DNA of 64,000 bases. It comes from Enoplosus armatus. Lineage: Eukaryota > Chordata > Actinopteri > Centrarchiformes > Enoplosidae. Within the stretch, counting starts at the first letter, position 1. Every line of letters begins with the position of its first letter. The stretch spans positions 13,582,001 to 13,646,000 of the forward strand of contig NC_092186.1 of the NCBI RefSeq assembly GCF_043641665.1, read 5' to 3'. The notes under the pieces are model-generated. The model ran no database searches. It was not told the origin of the DNA and saw only the letters and a program-made list of their open reading frames with translations. A program made the position numbers and the translations under genes. Below are positions 12,750 through 27,320 of this stretch, one piece after another.

Positions 12750-15700
12750 TGCCACTGCACTGGGACCTCAGTGAGTGCCACAGATAAATCACCTCCACAT
12801 GCAGCTCGCCAGCAAAGGGGCATGGGGAGTGGGGGTGGAGGAGAGATTAGAGAGGGGTGCAGGGGGAAAAAGAGATGTAGTAAAAGGAATTAAACAAGGA
12901 AATATGGAGGGACAGACAGATAACAGGACATTTTCATTCATGTCCTAATAAGAGGAAAACCAGTACAGTTTGCAGAAATAAAGTTAGTATACAAAAGAGT
13001 TTGTATAGCGTTTTCACAGAACATCAAAAGTAAAAACTGATTCTCCATAACAAAACCTCCTCACTCTGAAAGATCATCCTTTCATCTGAGACTTATGTCT
13101 GCTCACCAAACCTCATTAAGGCCAAATCAAATGCTTTGAACACAGTAAAACCAGTACCAAAAACACTGTACAAAAGTTCAACCATCTCTGTGTTGTTTCC
13201 TCAAACAGGAGCAGCAGTATGAGTCAGGCGATGTATGCACCATGCAGTCGTGAACCATTATTTCATTGCCATTGCTGCCCTGTGTATGTGAAGGCATGGA
13301 GGGAGGCGAGGGTGGAAGAGGTGGGATGACAAATAGTGGGCAGCTGAAGCCATTGGGGTTAAACACAATTGTTGTTGCAGAAAGAGGACATTATTGGAAA
13401 TGGCTTTGCCACCGTGGGCGCCCCTGTTGAATAGCTTTTTCCCTTCTCCCAGGCTAGCAATGATTTCCCTCTGCTTCCCCTCCGCACACATGCATACAAA
13501 CATACACACACATATACACTTAAGTGGAGAGGGATCTGCAATAACCCGTGGGAATGAAGTAGGTGTCAACACAGAGCTCAGTGAATCAGGGAGCAGCAGG
13601 TGATGTAGCTAAAGGGTGAGGTGCTGGCCACGACGCTGATGCAGTACAATGAGTATGCATAACTATAATGGCTGATCATCGTGAGGGAGTCTGTTAAACG
13701 ACACCCTAGTAATCACCCTTCAGCATGCCCCAGCCCACCTTATCAGAGCATCCCCAATAACAAGACAGGAAGAGCTATTTGTTTCCTGAGTCCATTCTAC
13801 ACCTGGCTCCTGGGACATGCTCCCCTCTGTTGCTGGCGAATGAGATAGCCTTTCACTGGGCTGTATAACCTTTACGAGCTTCCCTTACAGACAACACAAT
13901 GTGCACAATCAAATCTGACTCCCTCACATAAAAGGAACTTCTGAATTGAAAGAATGTTCCAGTATTATACAGGCCAGATGTGTTTGTGTCACAGACTGTA
14001 GACACAGCGGCTACATTTCATAAATTACATTAAAAAAACGACATAATGAAACATTTTGCACTTACGTGACACACCTGCTTTGATTTTACACACAAAGCTT
14101 TTATCTGAGCGAACTGTGATGGGAGGAGGGAAAAGGCTTTGATTTTGGGAGGGGGCAGACATATTGATTTTCTTGACATTGGGCTCTCCTTGGCATTAGA
14201 GGTGCTCTTTCCTCTCAGCTCTGATTACCTATGTGCAGTGTAAGCTAGGCTTTTTAATCTTATCTGTAAAGATAAAATAATGGAAAGAAACCATCTGCTC
14301 CTATAATAGGAGAGCACCTCTAGCTAGCTATCAAGTTCTTATCAGGGTCCATGGAGAGTGCTGTAGAACGTATTGGAATGTCAAGCAGTCAATAGAACAA
14401 CACAATACGCAAGCTGTTTTCCCTTAAACAAAGAGCTGAACGGCAGACTTTTTTCTCACTAGATCTATATCCCTAACAGGTTAATATCAGCTAGTGGAGA
14501 CAAATGCAGAGAGAAGGACAGAGACCTTATAAACAATATAAGCAAGAAATATTATCATCCAGTTAAACTAACACTTTTTTAGTCAGCATCTCCATACACA
14601 ACTCCACCCCGAGCTTCAGCTTTTCTGGCCTCATCCATCACAGTGAACCGCTGTGGTGGCTGCTGCAGTTGCGGCATTAACCATCTCTCTTCAGGTTACT
14701 ACCGCCATCAGGGTGGAGCTATCACCGGTGGGCTGCACCCATGAGGATGAGAATCTCTATACGCTCCACTTTAGAACAATTTGTCAACACAGCTGAGCGT
14801 GCATGGAAGGGCTGTTTGTCAAATGCAGTGATGTAGTGTGTAGTGCTCATCAGAGAGCTGTCTAAGCAGGCTTTATTATTCAAAACTTTGTCACATGGAA
14901 CTACGACTACATTCAACAGCATGTTTATTTCTGTCTTGATATGATAGTGATAGGTAACTGTAGCCTGTAGGGGTGTGCAGTTGGTTTGAGGCTTGTATGT
15001 GGGCTTATATGTCCACATGTATTTCATACAATCAGATGGATAAAATCATGCTGCAGCTACTTTCCTCAGAGCTATGCTTCCCCCAGCAGGCCTCCTGCCC
15101 GGCAGTCTAAATCAAGACAGAGCTGTTGTCAACCATGTGGAGGGGACAGGGAGCGTGTTAGCTCCACCAGATTGAATTAAGCTGAATCCCCCAAAGATCC
15201 ACATTCAGGCAGGATTCAGGTCAACGTTGAGATGACGAGCAGTGCTGTATTGATTTCTCCCAGTTCCCAATCATATTACTCTTCTTCTGCCGGCTAATTC
15301 AATTCCCTTACAGACAGTTCACAATGCAGTTCATAATTACGGTGATACCAAATTACAATGTATCTAGCCAAAGAAATTGGATTAGGGGCTTCAAACTGTG
15401 CTGTTTGATTACATCAAATACCTATTGTTGGGTGGGTTGTGTCAAATTCGGGAGTGTCTGCTCACAGAGGCATAATGTGTCGAACCGACCCAGCTGGGGT
15501 AGTAATGTAACTACAACTGTTCTCACAAATTAGATTGATGTCATGAATAAATTAAGTGTCGCTCTCGCAGAGGGACAGTTTTTGCATTAAGATTCCTGCA
15601 TAAGTTTTCCACACTCAATAACTTAATGAACCCCCCCCCCCCACAATAACAAACTTTCATTTTCCTACTTGCATCTTTTTTTATCCTCAAGAGGCTGTAT

Positions 15701-18700
15701 CATGTGTCATGTAGGTCCATTTCTGGCTTTCACCTGAAAGTCATGGTAAAGGGCAGATGGCTCTGTACTGACAAGGAGCTCAGCCTGCAGCATTGATTTG
15801 TTTACTAATAGCTGATGGAAACCCTAGAGCGCCTCTCCTCTTTACCACCAGCCATGGGGAGATGAATAATTAATGGCTTTTTAGCTCTTTTTTTAGCTAT
15901 AAAAGGATTACCGAAAGTCCATTCAGTAATGTAATACAAACACTTTTAAAAAAGCCTTTTCATGCTTGCTACAGCACTAGTTCTGGAAATCAGCCTCTCC
16001 TTCTTCTCTCTAAGGCCCAGTGGAAAGCTGTGCAGACTTTGGGATTGTGGTTGTGACAACGTGGTACATGTTAATGACATTGGTATGTTAATATACAACT
16101 ATAAATAATCTTCTTAGTAGGTCTCTAAAATCTGCCCTTTTCCAAGCATGTTTTACATTTGATGCAAAATGATAACATACTACCACTACTACAGTATGTT
16201 AGCTGCACAAATGGTAAGTTTTGCAAACAGTATTGAGAACAAATAAAATGAATATTAAGTCTCACAGCATTCTTTGGAGTTTAATAACAGAGACTGCTCT
16301 TAATAATGTCTGCCAAACATCAATTTGCTTACACACACTAAGAGACAGACAACGGATGAGAGATAATTTAATCTTCAGATAAACCCAAAAAGCAAGACAA
16401 AGATCTTGCACAGAAAACAGAACACTTTAATCTTTCTTCCCCCAAGGCTGGAGATGGAGAGAAAGAGAGAGAGACAGGGAGATAGAGCGATGGAGAAGGA
16501 GAGAGACTGAGAACAGACAGACTGATAGAGACATTGATATAATTGAATGTGACTTATTCCCGAGCACCCACCCAGCCCTATGTCCATCTGTAGGCAGCCC
16601 TGGACCCACCACAAGCACCAACAGCCAAACCCCCCCTCCTCTCACTCACTGCACACACACACAAAAAGAGAACATCTGGAGTGTGCACCAGTGGACCTAG
16701 CCCAGTGCCAACCTGCCTAATAGCCTATGGAGTCAATTATAAGAGGGGAGAAATGTTCTGGCTTAATTGCTAATGGTGCCATCTGGATAATGGCAGATTT
16801 CAGAGAGGAACTTTTGCTTCTTCCTCTTACCTGGTCATCTGGGGATGTCTCATCTGATCATTGGCCTGTTTTTGGAGCAATGGAGTAGAACCAAAGAGAC
16901 TAAACAGTTTTTCATATTTTAGTGAAGTTCCTTTTTTTCAGAGCCCACCTAGCAAGCTACAGTGATGCGGGACTCTTTTGTGTGTATTTAAAGGCACAAT
17001 TTCATCTCTATTTCTACATAAACTCTTTTTGGGGAGCAGAGGAACTGTGTGAATTAAGTGTGTCATTTTATTTAATGCAATTATAACAAATATGATCTTA
17101 CTGTTTGTTTTTGTGTCTGTGTCTGTGGAGTAATTAACTGTCTGACCCAACATTTCGATACAGCTTTTCAACAAGAAAGTACTAGCAGCTGTTCTTTTAA
17201 TAAATGCTGATAGAAAGAACAACTGAATTGTTTTTCTTTGGGGTTTTTTTTGATGAAATCGTGAACTTTCCTACAACTGTCTGTGTTGTGGCATTTTAAC
17301 TCAACACAAAACTCTACTGCCCCGAGCACATTGCAGCAGTATCAATTTCCCCTCTACAGCAGGTGATATTTTAACAAATGTGCTCCAGCAACATCCAGTA
17401 GAGCTGAGGGCCAGAGAGGGGCAGGGTTATTTATCGAGACCTGGGGGGAATGATGGCAGGGGCAACGGGCAGCCAGGTAGGAAGGCATGCAGGCAAGAGA
17501 TGAGAAGACGCAGAGATTGTCCTAAAAACACAGGGGACTGGAGGGAGTCCAGAGGCAGAGGGGGAGGGACGAGAGTGGGATGGTTGGGGAGCAGATAGAT
17601 TGAAAAACACATTTACTTAGTGTCTGGCATAGCACCGCTCACAAATCCAGCTTGGCATGAAGGACAATTTGGAACCAAAACAGGCGGCGCTCTAAATGAA
17701 GGACATCGAAGGGAATGAAATAGAGAGGGAAAGAGAATGAACTAGCTGTGGAGGTGTAACTACAGTTTAGGTTAAAGAATATTAATATGTCATATTTTAT
17801 GTTTTTAATAGATTTAACACCCTGCTTCTGTAGCCTCCTTTAAGCTCAGCAAACCAATATTTTTAGTACAGATACAATAGCTTTGCAATAAATACTATAT
17901 GAATCAAGCCATGTCAAATTTGGTCATTAATGCAGGTATATCAAACAACATTAAATTGAGGGGCTTTTAATACATTATATACTTTTAAAAAGGTGGAGAA
18001 AATTACACTTTCAATATAAATAAAAAATATTTAGGTACAACAGACTGAACATGAGGATGAAATTCACTTGACAATGCTCATGCCTGTTGCTACCACAAGT
18101 CAAAAGTGTCATGCTACTTTCACATTTAAAAGAGCACAGCACCATGATCAAGGAACACCAACTGCTTAATGGCATATAGTCAAGACTCCTTAACATCAGA
18201 GTTGCTGTTGTTGTTTTTTTAAAAACAGTCATATATGTGAAGGGGGTTCTCACGGAAATTGGAAACCTAATGTGGCCAGATGGAGGCAGCACACAAGCTT
18301 ACATATGTTATGATGACTGCGGTGATTTAGTATGGGAAATGACTGAACAAGCATGTTCACAAGAAGGGGGGCTTAAATACGTCTTTTTGTAATGGCTCAC
18401 ATACCACAAACGAGAAGGCACAAAGTTGCAACATAATTAGGCTTCAGAGAACAACACAGCGGCACAAAATGACTGAGCAAAAACGTCAATCTGAAAACTC
18501 CATGAAACATGTTCTGCATCCAACTCAATCCACACATAACACAGCCACCACCTTAATTGAAAGCCTGACAGTGGCAGGGGAGCTGTGACTGTGAGGTGCA
18601 ACAAATGTGCATTTGATTTGTTATTATTTGTAAGGGAAGGGGTTAAAGAAATAAGCGTGGGGGCTAACAGCACTCTGACAAATGGAGAACAGGGTATATG

Positions 18701-19037
18701 AACCATGAAATGAACACTCTGGCAATTGGAAGGCAGGAGGCTTTCAGCACCATGGTCAGCAACAAAGTGCTTGCAACAGCTCACTGCTTGAGCGATGGTA
18801 TTCACAAGGCTAAAGAGAGCTGGGGAGAACAACAGAGGACGACAGAAAAGGCAGGGGGTTGTGGGAAGGAGGGGGAAACAAACCAGGTGAAAACCATAGG
18901 ATGGTGTTTCTTCAGAAGAGTTTCACGTTTTTCATTGGCCAGGTTTGAAAAAACAACAGGGAGGAATGAACAGTGAGCAAGATCAATAACTTTATTTGAA
19001 CAAGGACACACAGTGACTGGAAGGTTTATTTCAAGCC

Positions 19038-19082
19038 AGAATAGAATAGAATAGAACAGAAAAGAATAGAACAGAATAGAAA
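19038..19082. repeat. (AGAAT)n pentanucleotide repeat
   Basis: About nine imperfect units of AGAAT/AGAAC/AGAAA. Confidence 0.9.
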
Positions 19083-19499
19083 GATTTTGTTGAAAATAAG
19101 GTCAATCCAAGGTATGTATTTTTTTTCTCCCGGAGTCTGTAAAAGTAGCTGTCCTCGCGGGCTGTCAGCCTGTCTGTCTCCAGGTAAGGTGTGCAGGACT
19201 TTATCAGGGTAGAGCAGAAGGCAGAGCTCAGATAAAGTTAGAAGGAGAAAATAACCTCGACCACCTGGCTCCCCCACTGCTTGTGAATGTGGCCTTTTCT
19301 CATTAATTGTTGTTGTGGTGCGGTATACAGCCATTAAACAGTAAATAAGTCATTAACTATGCTGGCTGCCAGGATGCCCTGGGCCAGGACCTGTATTTGT
19401 TGCAGAGAAATGGAAGTGGTGGGCCCTGCAGGCACAGAGGCCGAGGTTAATGCAGTTGGGTTGATGACGGACAGCCAGGGCTCTACTGCACCAGCAACT

Positions 19500-19501
<2 letters not shown>

Positions 19502-19545
<44 letters not shown>
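19502..19545. repeat. (CA)22 microsatellite
   Basis: A 44-bp uninterrupted CA tract. Confidence 0.98.
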
Positions 19546-19549
<4 letters not shown>

Positions 19550-21385
19550 GTATGATAAATTGTCTACAACAGATTTGGAAAAATAAGACTCCCAGACAAT
19601 AATTTGAAGGCATACATTTGTATATTATAAATATTGGTAATAATGTAATTTGCGAGCACACAGGTTACGAGCTTAGCCTCAGAGGTTAATTCCTGTAAAC
19701 CTATGTACACAACACAAAGCACTGTAAAAGTGTACTGAATCCCACTTTACAACCCAAAAAAAAGGTAAATCTTCAATCTTGACCATTAAACCTATATTTT
19801 GCACTGCAAGGAAAGTATAAAAAGTTAGAGTTACAAAAATGTAACCCAACATGTATATTTGGGCTCAAAGGTCCTCTGTCCCAGTGCAAACCATGTCTGT
19901 CCTCTTTGTCCTCCTCCATGGTGGATTACAATGAACATTTCTTTTTTCTGTCCATTTTTAAAACTGAAAGTGTCTTTTGTGTCATCCCTACATCCTTTTT
20001 CATGTGGAAGCACATCAACTGTAAAACAAAGTTATAATTTCAAGGTCATTGGATCTTAATTAACTGTTAGTTATAACAATATTAACATTTTAAAAATGAG
20101 AAAGCAGATGCACCTAATCCTGCCAGTTTACGCCACACCAGGTTTATTATACTCATACCACTCAATATATCAACTTGTTTCTGATGTACAAGTGAGATTA
20201 TAATGGAATCAACTTTTAATCTCACAATGACCTTCCTGTTTTTTAAGCCACAGGTTCTAGAGTGTATAAATTAGCATTATTATTGCTAAATGTCAAAAGA
20301 TTGCAAGAAAAGAAGATGAAATAAACTGTAAGTGCTGAATTCATTTAATGTCTGGAAGATATGATTTCACATTTTCTTTACAGAGCATTTTATATTGTGG
20401 CCAAAAGAGCCCAACGTACTAAAGAAAAAAACACAAAAATACAGAAATGCTGCAATACGCACACAACACAACAGGATTGAGGTATAACACAACAGAACTA
20501 GTGGATATCAGAGGCTAAACACTCGATTTCATTTGGGGGAAAACCAGCCAACGGAGAGGAGGTATTTAAATTAATTGAGAACCATTTCGGTGTGCAGCTC
20601 TAACTGATGGTGATGTGATTAGGGCTCATTATGTTTGATTATTATATGGGAATTTTATTGGGTTTTATTTGGACTCAAAGCTGTAGTTGAACCATTTATT
20701 ATGATTGTACTTACACTGAGGGACTCAGCATTATGAGCATGAACCTTTGTGTTTTCTCCCCATTTTTCTCTTCACTTCTACTAATAAAAATGTATGTAAA
20801 GGACTTAATTTATAGTAAAACATGACTATCAGTATGTTTTTGGGGCAGGAAGCACTAAAACCTTTGAATGTATGGCGACATAAAATCCAGATGAAAATCA
20901 GTTTCAAGCAATCTATCTGCTCTGTGTATTTTTCGGGGGAAATTTAAAAAAATAAACTAAACAGTGAGCCTTTAGGGTGATCCAGTTGCTTGCAAAGTTA
21001 TTTTGGCCCACACTCCTTCACAATTCTGGAAATCCAAACAAGTTCCAGCAGTACCCTGCCAGACCACAGTGAGTAAAACTAAATGTGTAGGCAGGCTTTC
21101 CAAAGCTAGTGATCAACCATCTCTGCTGTTGCTGATAAAATGAGGAGTCAAAATAAATATCGTATAGCGTGTGGGCTGAAAAAAAACAATCTTTAAAATC
21201 CACATGTTCTGGCTGAAAAAATGTGGTGTCAAGTCTAAAAGACAAAAAAAAAAAAGGCTAGACGCCAAAATGAAAACATCCCATCCTATCACTCAGTATC
21301 AGTGAGCGATGGGGGCTGGTGTTATTCTAATAGGACTGTAATTAAAGCCTCCATCTCATCTCACTCTCATACATACACTCTCTCT

Positions 21386-21438
21386 CAAAACACACACAAA
21401 AAACACACACAAAAAACACACACAAAAAACACACTCAC
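21386..21438. repeat. 13-bp minisatellite (CACACACAAAAAA)
   Basis: About four tandem units of alternating CA and A6, derived from a CA repeat. Confidence 0.85.
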
Positions 21439-23362
21439 ACACATATGCAGGGAAGCACAAAAATGCTTTGTTCCTCCCGCCCACCTCTAGTCCATCAAGG
21501 GCTGTGTGTGTATGTGGCGGGGGGTTATAAAATCATTCTTAATTACACATTTGTCACATGAAAAGCATTCTGCCTACTTTGTATGAGCTCTAGCAGTCTG
21601 ATTAATTCAGCAATCCTCACATTCCAACTGCTCATTATACACAAAACTTCCACTCCTCTCTGTCTTTTTTATCTATGTCTCCCCCCATTTCATTTTCTTC
21701 CCTCATTCCTTTGGTCCTCGACATTTCAGGCTTTTCATTTCAGTATACTGATGTATGCTTGCCAGATCCAGTAGCCACAGAGGCAAGCTTTTCCTTGGGG
21801 ATTCGGGGGTTTGACAGCACACATAGGCTGTCAGTGTTCCATGTTGGCTAACGATGATAGGACAATTAAAGTGGAGGGGAACACGCTGTTTCTTGCTATT
21901 TATGTACCTCTCCAGCTATCATCTATACAGGCGTCCCCGTTATATCAGAAAGAATAATCAAATTCATCATGAAAAAATATCTTTACATATTGAGCTTTGG
22001 TTCTATGGGTGGGTTTACCCTCAAACAACCTGCTATTCATTATAACCCATTAATACCTACGCCAATTTAAAAATCATGGCATGATGGCTGACATTAGAGC
22101 TTAAAATCAATTATTTGATTATCTTATATTAATTTCAGGGGCTTTTGAAGTAAATTGTGCATTTTAAATTGAATTTCACAGCGTTAAGTCAGTAAGCTAA
22201 AGAAAATATTTTAAGGGTAAATTTAAAAAAAACAATTTGAAAATCTGAAAAACGATGTCAACAGAGCATATACTGTATGCGAAAATGATATGTCTACATC
22301 CCACTCAAGAGGAGAGACCGTCCTTTGAACCATATGTATTTTATTTCAACAAGAGATACAACCACAAGACCATACTGTCCACGAGCACTGCGGTGTAAAA
22401 AAAAACCCTCGTCTCACTTTTGTTGTGAAACAGTGTTCATCTGTTTGAGCTATTTCCATCTCTGATTCCTTTGTGAGCTTACAGGAAAGCACAGGTCCGC
22501 TGCATCCCTGGAGATGCTAAATCTCGACATCAGAAAGACAAACAACATCTGTTTACTCTCAAAAACTCTCTGGCAGAGCTGCTGCCATGGTGGAGATATC
22601 ACACATGCAGGCTGAACAAAGCAGTAAGGTGTCTCTATCACACTGTGATCCCCAATGTGAATCGTGTTTTAGAGAGAATCCCTATAAAGTTTACTTTGCT
22701 TAAATTGTCTGGGCATCTTTGACAGGGATAGTCCTCTATATGAGAGCCAAGCCGTGCATTTACTGTATGAAACGTAACACATAGGGCCCTGTTTTCATAC
22801 TGGATCAACCTTGCACCAGCAAAATGGTGCTTTATCTTTTGCTGGGCAAAAGTCGAATTTGTTCCACCTGCTTCTATTTGGTAATATTCGGGCTCGCCAT
22901 GAAATTGCTTTTAAACTGCAGGGAGCACTCCACAGAGAGGATTGTCAATACAAATCAGGCGTGGCAGTGCAGTTTTGGTGTCAAAAATAAGCGATCCCCA
23001 GTCTACTCTGACCAGGTTCCAGAGCGGCCTCAGGTATTCCCTGTCTTGAGCTGGCCACGGTGTACCAACATCAACTAACCGACCTTCACAATCACACTGA
23101 CCTCTTTGACAAACTCTCTTTTAAATCCGGTTTCCCATACTAAGTATTTGGTTTACCATATTTGTGCAATTATTCAAATGCAGAACCAATGCTGCTACAC
23201 ATTGTATGTTGGAGCAAACATTGATGGTTAATTGCAGTTGAATGAATAAAATACATTTGTACTGACAAAAATAATAATTCTGAGGATAAACAATGTCAAA
23301 GTTAATGGAATTCTAATCTCATCTCTAATGGTGGAAATTATTCACTTTGCAGGATACTGATG

Positions 23363-23363
<1 letters not shown>

Positions 23364-23419
<56 letters not shown>
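23364..23419. repeat. (TG)28 microsatellite
   Basis: A perfect 56-bp TG tract. A long CA tract lies 107 bp downstream, so the two are mutually complementary on the same strand. Confidence 0.98.
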
Positions 23420-23422
<3 letters not shown>

Positions 23423-23525
23423 GTGTGCCCACCCATAGCAGGTTACCACCAGTGAGACATGAAACATTCATAGCAGATGTGACCAAGGAATCACAGAGCA
23501 GGAAGTTGCATCCCCCAGGGGCTCT

Positions 23526-23526
<1 letters not shown>

Positions 23527-23578
<52 letters not shown>
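23527..23578. repeat. (AC)26 microsatellite
   Basis: A perfect 52-bp AC tract, opposite in orientation to the preceding TG tract. Confidence 0.98.
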
Positions 23579-23581
<3 letters not shown>

Positions 23582-26003
23582 AGCCAAGCAGCCTGAATAA
23601 TTGCTGTTTTGTTTTATTGAAAATCAGAATATATATACCTTCAGGCACCAAAGATGGACAGAACACGCACACAAGTTTGAGACCACAGTCCTGATTTATG
23701 GTGGCGCACAGTGCTGACACCACCTTCCCCAGGTGCTGCCAGGAGATAGAGCACTGCATGAGCCGCAACCTATCACACACATACACACACACATACTGCA
23801 CTCTAGCTCCAAGGCCAACACATTGTATCATACTATATGAGTGTATTAGTGACTGAGCATGTACGCACTTGCTGCTAGAAAAGCTATAAATGTCTCTCCG
23901 CACAGCATGCTCTTTGGGCCGGCATGCCACCAGCAGCTCACCCCCCCACCCAGTGTCACTGACAGCGCATAGAGTAAATTAGCCCAACTGGCTTGACCTA
24001 ACCACATGGGGCGTGAGCACAGTCTGAAAGCGTCCTCCTCCAAAAAAAAACTGCAACATCAAATCAGCACTGAAACAACCCTCAACAGCCGACACTACAC
24101 CACTCGCTGCTTCTTGGCTTCCAGCCTCACACACACAAAAACAGTAACCACAATAACACATTTTTCAGAAATAAGCAATTCTATATTAATTATCTGCATA
24201 ACTTGCTTTTTAGCTTTTATAGAATCAAAGCGGGTTTTGCAGTTTAGCTTCCGGTTTCAGTACAGCAACATATATAAGTGTACCATAATTTAAATGACAA
24301 CAATAAACGGGCAAAAGCCTGAAATACAGAAGGAGATCAGGTCTAGAGTTCATAGTCTGCAGAGAAGGAAGGATAAACATACAGTAGTATCTCAAATATT
24401 TAAATCTCTGCATGTGTCTAATAGAGAACTTAGAAATGACTACATAACATTTCATCTACCTACTTAACTCAGCAGCCGTATTATTCCAGCTACTAAAAGA
24501 GCAACTCAGTAAATAAAATTATAGTTCCCGAGCTCAGGAATGGCCTTTGATGATGCAAAACTATCACTCCTGGCCCCATCTCCATGTGGCAGCAGGATTT
24601 GAGACGTACATTATGCTACAGTACTATACGCAGCCAGACTTCCGCTTCTGCTTTGGATCCACCAATCCTGCTTTTCTTCTCTCATCTGATAACCTGGAGG
24701 TGGGATGTGACCCCATGGTGTAAGATGGAGCAGGGGACTCTTGCTCCACACTGGCGAACTGGGCAACCTCACAGATTGTGTCCGATGTGTACATCTAGTC
24801 AGCTTCTAATGTAGGCCCCCATGTCCTCTAGGTTGGAGCCCAACAGCCACTTACCCAGAACCTGCTGCAAAGTCTTAGTAGGTCTGTCTTGATTACCTAA
24901 GCCAATATATGCACATTTCTGTACTCAGCCCGGGCAAGCCTGTTGAGCTGTCAGAGCCTGTGATCAGAGAACTAGGGTTACAATGCATCTAGCCCCAATG
25001 CTGTATGTGGATAGCACCAGCACATTCCTCTCCACTTTGACTTTCAAACACATGCACAGTTCATTTCTGACAAGGATGTATTCATCCCCTGTAGTGAGTG
25101 TAACATTATAGAGCAGAGTTATACACACTAATCTAGTCTGTCTGTTGATTTGATTACATGAACAGTAATTACAGCCAGCAGCATTGAAATCTAATCAGTT
25201 ACACGATTTGGCCTAGCTCTAGATGGGGGATGAAATCTTCAAGACTGTGGCAGAACGGTCAGTTGTTGTTATTGCTGAGTAAAGACAGCAAAAGGGAATT
25301 TGAATGAGCCCTGTTTTAAATTTAGTGACATATAGAAAGAAGCTCAGATATAAGCTCAGCCTGCAATGACACTAAGACCATAGACATAGTTAAATATATG
25401 GTTTTCGGTTTTAACTCTAACTACCCTACAATCCCTAGTGTACATCACATCTTATTAAAATTTTGTCAGCAACAGAAAGGAATGTTGAAGCTGATGAAAG
25501 CTAAGGCTCTGATCTTTTCATTGATGTGGTGTGTCAGTCACCATACAGTACGGTGGAATAGATCTTAAAGCCTCTAGCCTAAATGGTAGACACTGTGATG
25601 TCACAAACACGCCAATCACACGCAGCTTTCAGACTAATACCGTCAGCCTGCCAGTAAATGGGAGGTGTAGATTGTATTCTCTATTTAATGAACTAGTGTA
25701 TCAATCACAGGGTATGGCAAATATACCTCATAAAACATTGTGAAGATTTAGAGGCAACATTAGCTATTTATCAAGAGCAATAAATCACAGAGCTTTCACC
25801 AGTTAATGGGTGTTTCTGTCTCACTACCAGTGTGTTTTTGTATAATAATCATTAGCTACCACTCATCTTATCTAATCTCACTCTATATTTGTTTTCTCCC
25901 AGTACACTTCCATACTCATCTCTAAATATTCCCTTCTACTCGTAGTTTTGCAACTTAGAAAGCAATAAGTTGTTGCTCTTAGCAATCACACAAACCTTTG
26001 AAA

Positions 26004-26051
26004 ATGGATGGATGGATGGATGGATAGATAGATAGATAGATAAATAGATAG
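26004..26051. repeat. (ATGG)n(ATAG)n tetranucleotide repeat
   Basis: Units of GGAT pass into units of AGAT, with one AAAT variant. Confidence 0.95.
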
Positions 26052-26207
26052 CGAATGGAAAAGAAAGACAATGCACTACATTGCAGGCATTCTCATCAGA
26101 TGGTGCATATTAGAATAGTAGCTTGTCAGCAGCCTCCCAAAACAATAAAACAGCAGTCGACAGACAGCTTAGCCCATCAGCACACTGTTAAATTACAACC
26201 ATCAGCA

Positions 26208-26223
26208 CCCCCCCCCCCCCCCC
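26208..26223. repeat. C16 homopolymer
   Basis: A run of sixteen C; the length is prone to sequencing error. Confidence 0.9.
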
Positions 26224-27054
26224 TCTGGATCTAAACTCTCATCTCTAGCACCAGGAGAACAATCTGCAGAGTAATTAGCCTCCACCAACAGACAGTTACA
26301 GCGAGAAGGAGGACGTTTGGCTTGATTAAATTATTAAACCACACAAACAAAAAACAAAAGCAGCATCAAAGAGACACTGCGGCTCTCCTTCAAAGCTCCT
26401 CACTGTTCCCTAAATACAGAATACAGAGAATGTGTTCTCCCAAGCCACTAGTTGGCATAATTAGCTAAATGTGTGCATTTGTGCATGAGTGTGTGTTTGT
26501 GTGTGTGTTTGCTGTGATTGGACCCATTCCTCCAACTGCTATCTAAAATAACCAAGTGGTTAACGACAACATGATGCCAGGGAGCCCCCCCCCCCGATCC
26601 CTCCACCCCCACGCAAACATACACACACATCACACGCGTCTACACACATACACATTAAACAATACTCTAATTACAACATTTATAACTCCCCCTTGCCTCC
26701 TGCGTCTCTCCAACCCCCAACCCACAAATCTGTGAATCTGGAATTGAATTTAGCCCAAGTTGAGGGCTGCGCTGGCATGAAAAGACTATTTGATTAGAAC
26801 GGCAGTTGTTTCATTTGTGGTGCAGCAGATTGCAGAGCCTCTCTATCCGGTGTGCAATCTGTATTCATTACTCGGTGTAAAAGGATGATCCATGTCCTGA
26901 CACCAGGCTCATCATTTCATGCAGATGCACAGCAGCTCCACAAGGCCCTTGTTGAGCCACCACACCATACCTCCCCCTGAAACCTCAGCAACACTCTTCT
27001 CCTGTCCCCTGCTCACCACTGTCCCTCTCTTTCTTGGTTTATTTTCCTCTTTTA

Positions 27055-27320
27055 TCTATAGCCAAGTTTCCAACCAAATGTATTACAAATATTGACCAAT
27101 TTTGGAGAAAATCTGAAAAAAATGCGAATGAATGCCTGTTTCCATCCACTACTATTATGCGTTCATTAGGAGTTGGTTCATTGAGATAAGCAGCAGGTGG
27201 CGCCAATTCTATAGTCGTATGCCATTAAACCATTGCAGAAGAAGAGGGCGCAACAAAATCAAAGCGTGAGTCCAACCTCAAAAGGTGAAAGACGTCGAAA
27301 GAAGCTTCAGTGGACATTAA
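27055..27320. repeat. Probable non-autonomous DNA transposon fragment
   Basis: The GTTTCCATCCACTACTATTATGCG block and the CATTAAACCATTGCAGAAGAAGAGG block resemble a fish MITE family that I have seen before. There is no coding capacity and no clear target-site duplication was identified. Confidence 0.4.

Noticed and set aside
22780..23070. GGGCCCTGTTTTCATAC-led segment as a transposon copy
   Set aside because: It resembles the start of a fish repeat, but no matching second end or duplication was found and the similarity fades quickly.
23325..23930. Minus-strand open frame of 201 codons
   Set aside because: Mostly Cys-Val and Thr-His repeats from the two microsatellites, with no domain, splice or start support.
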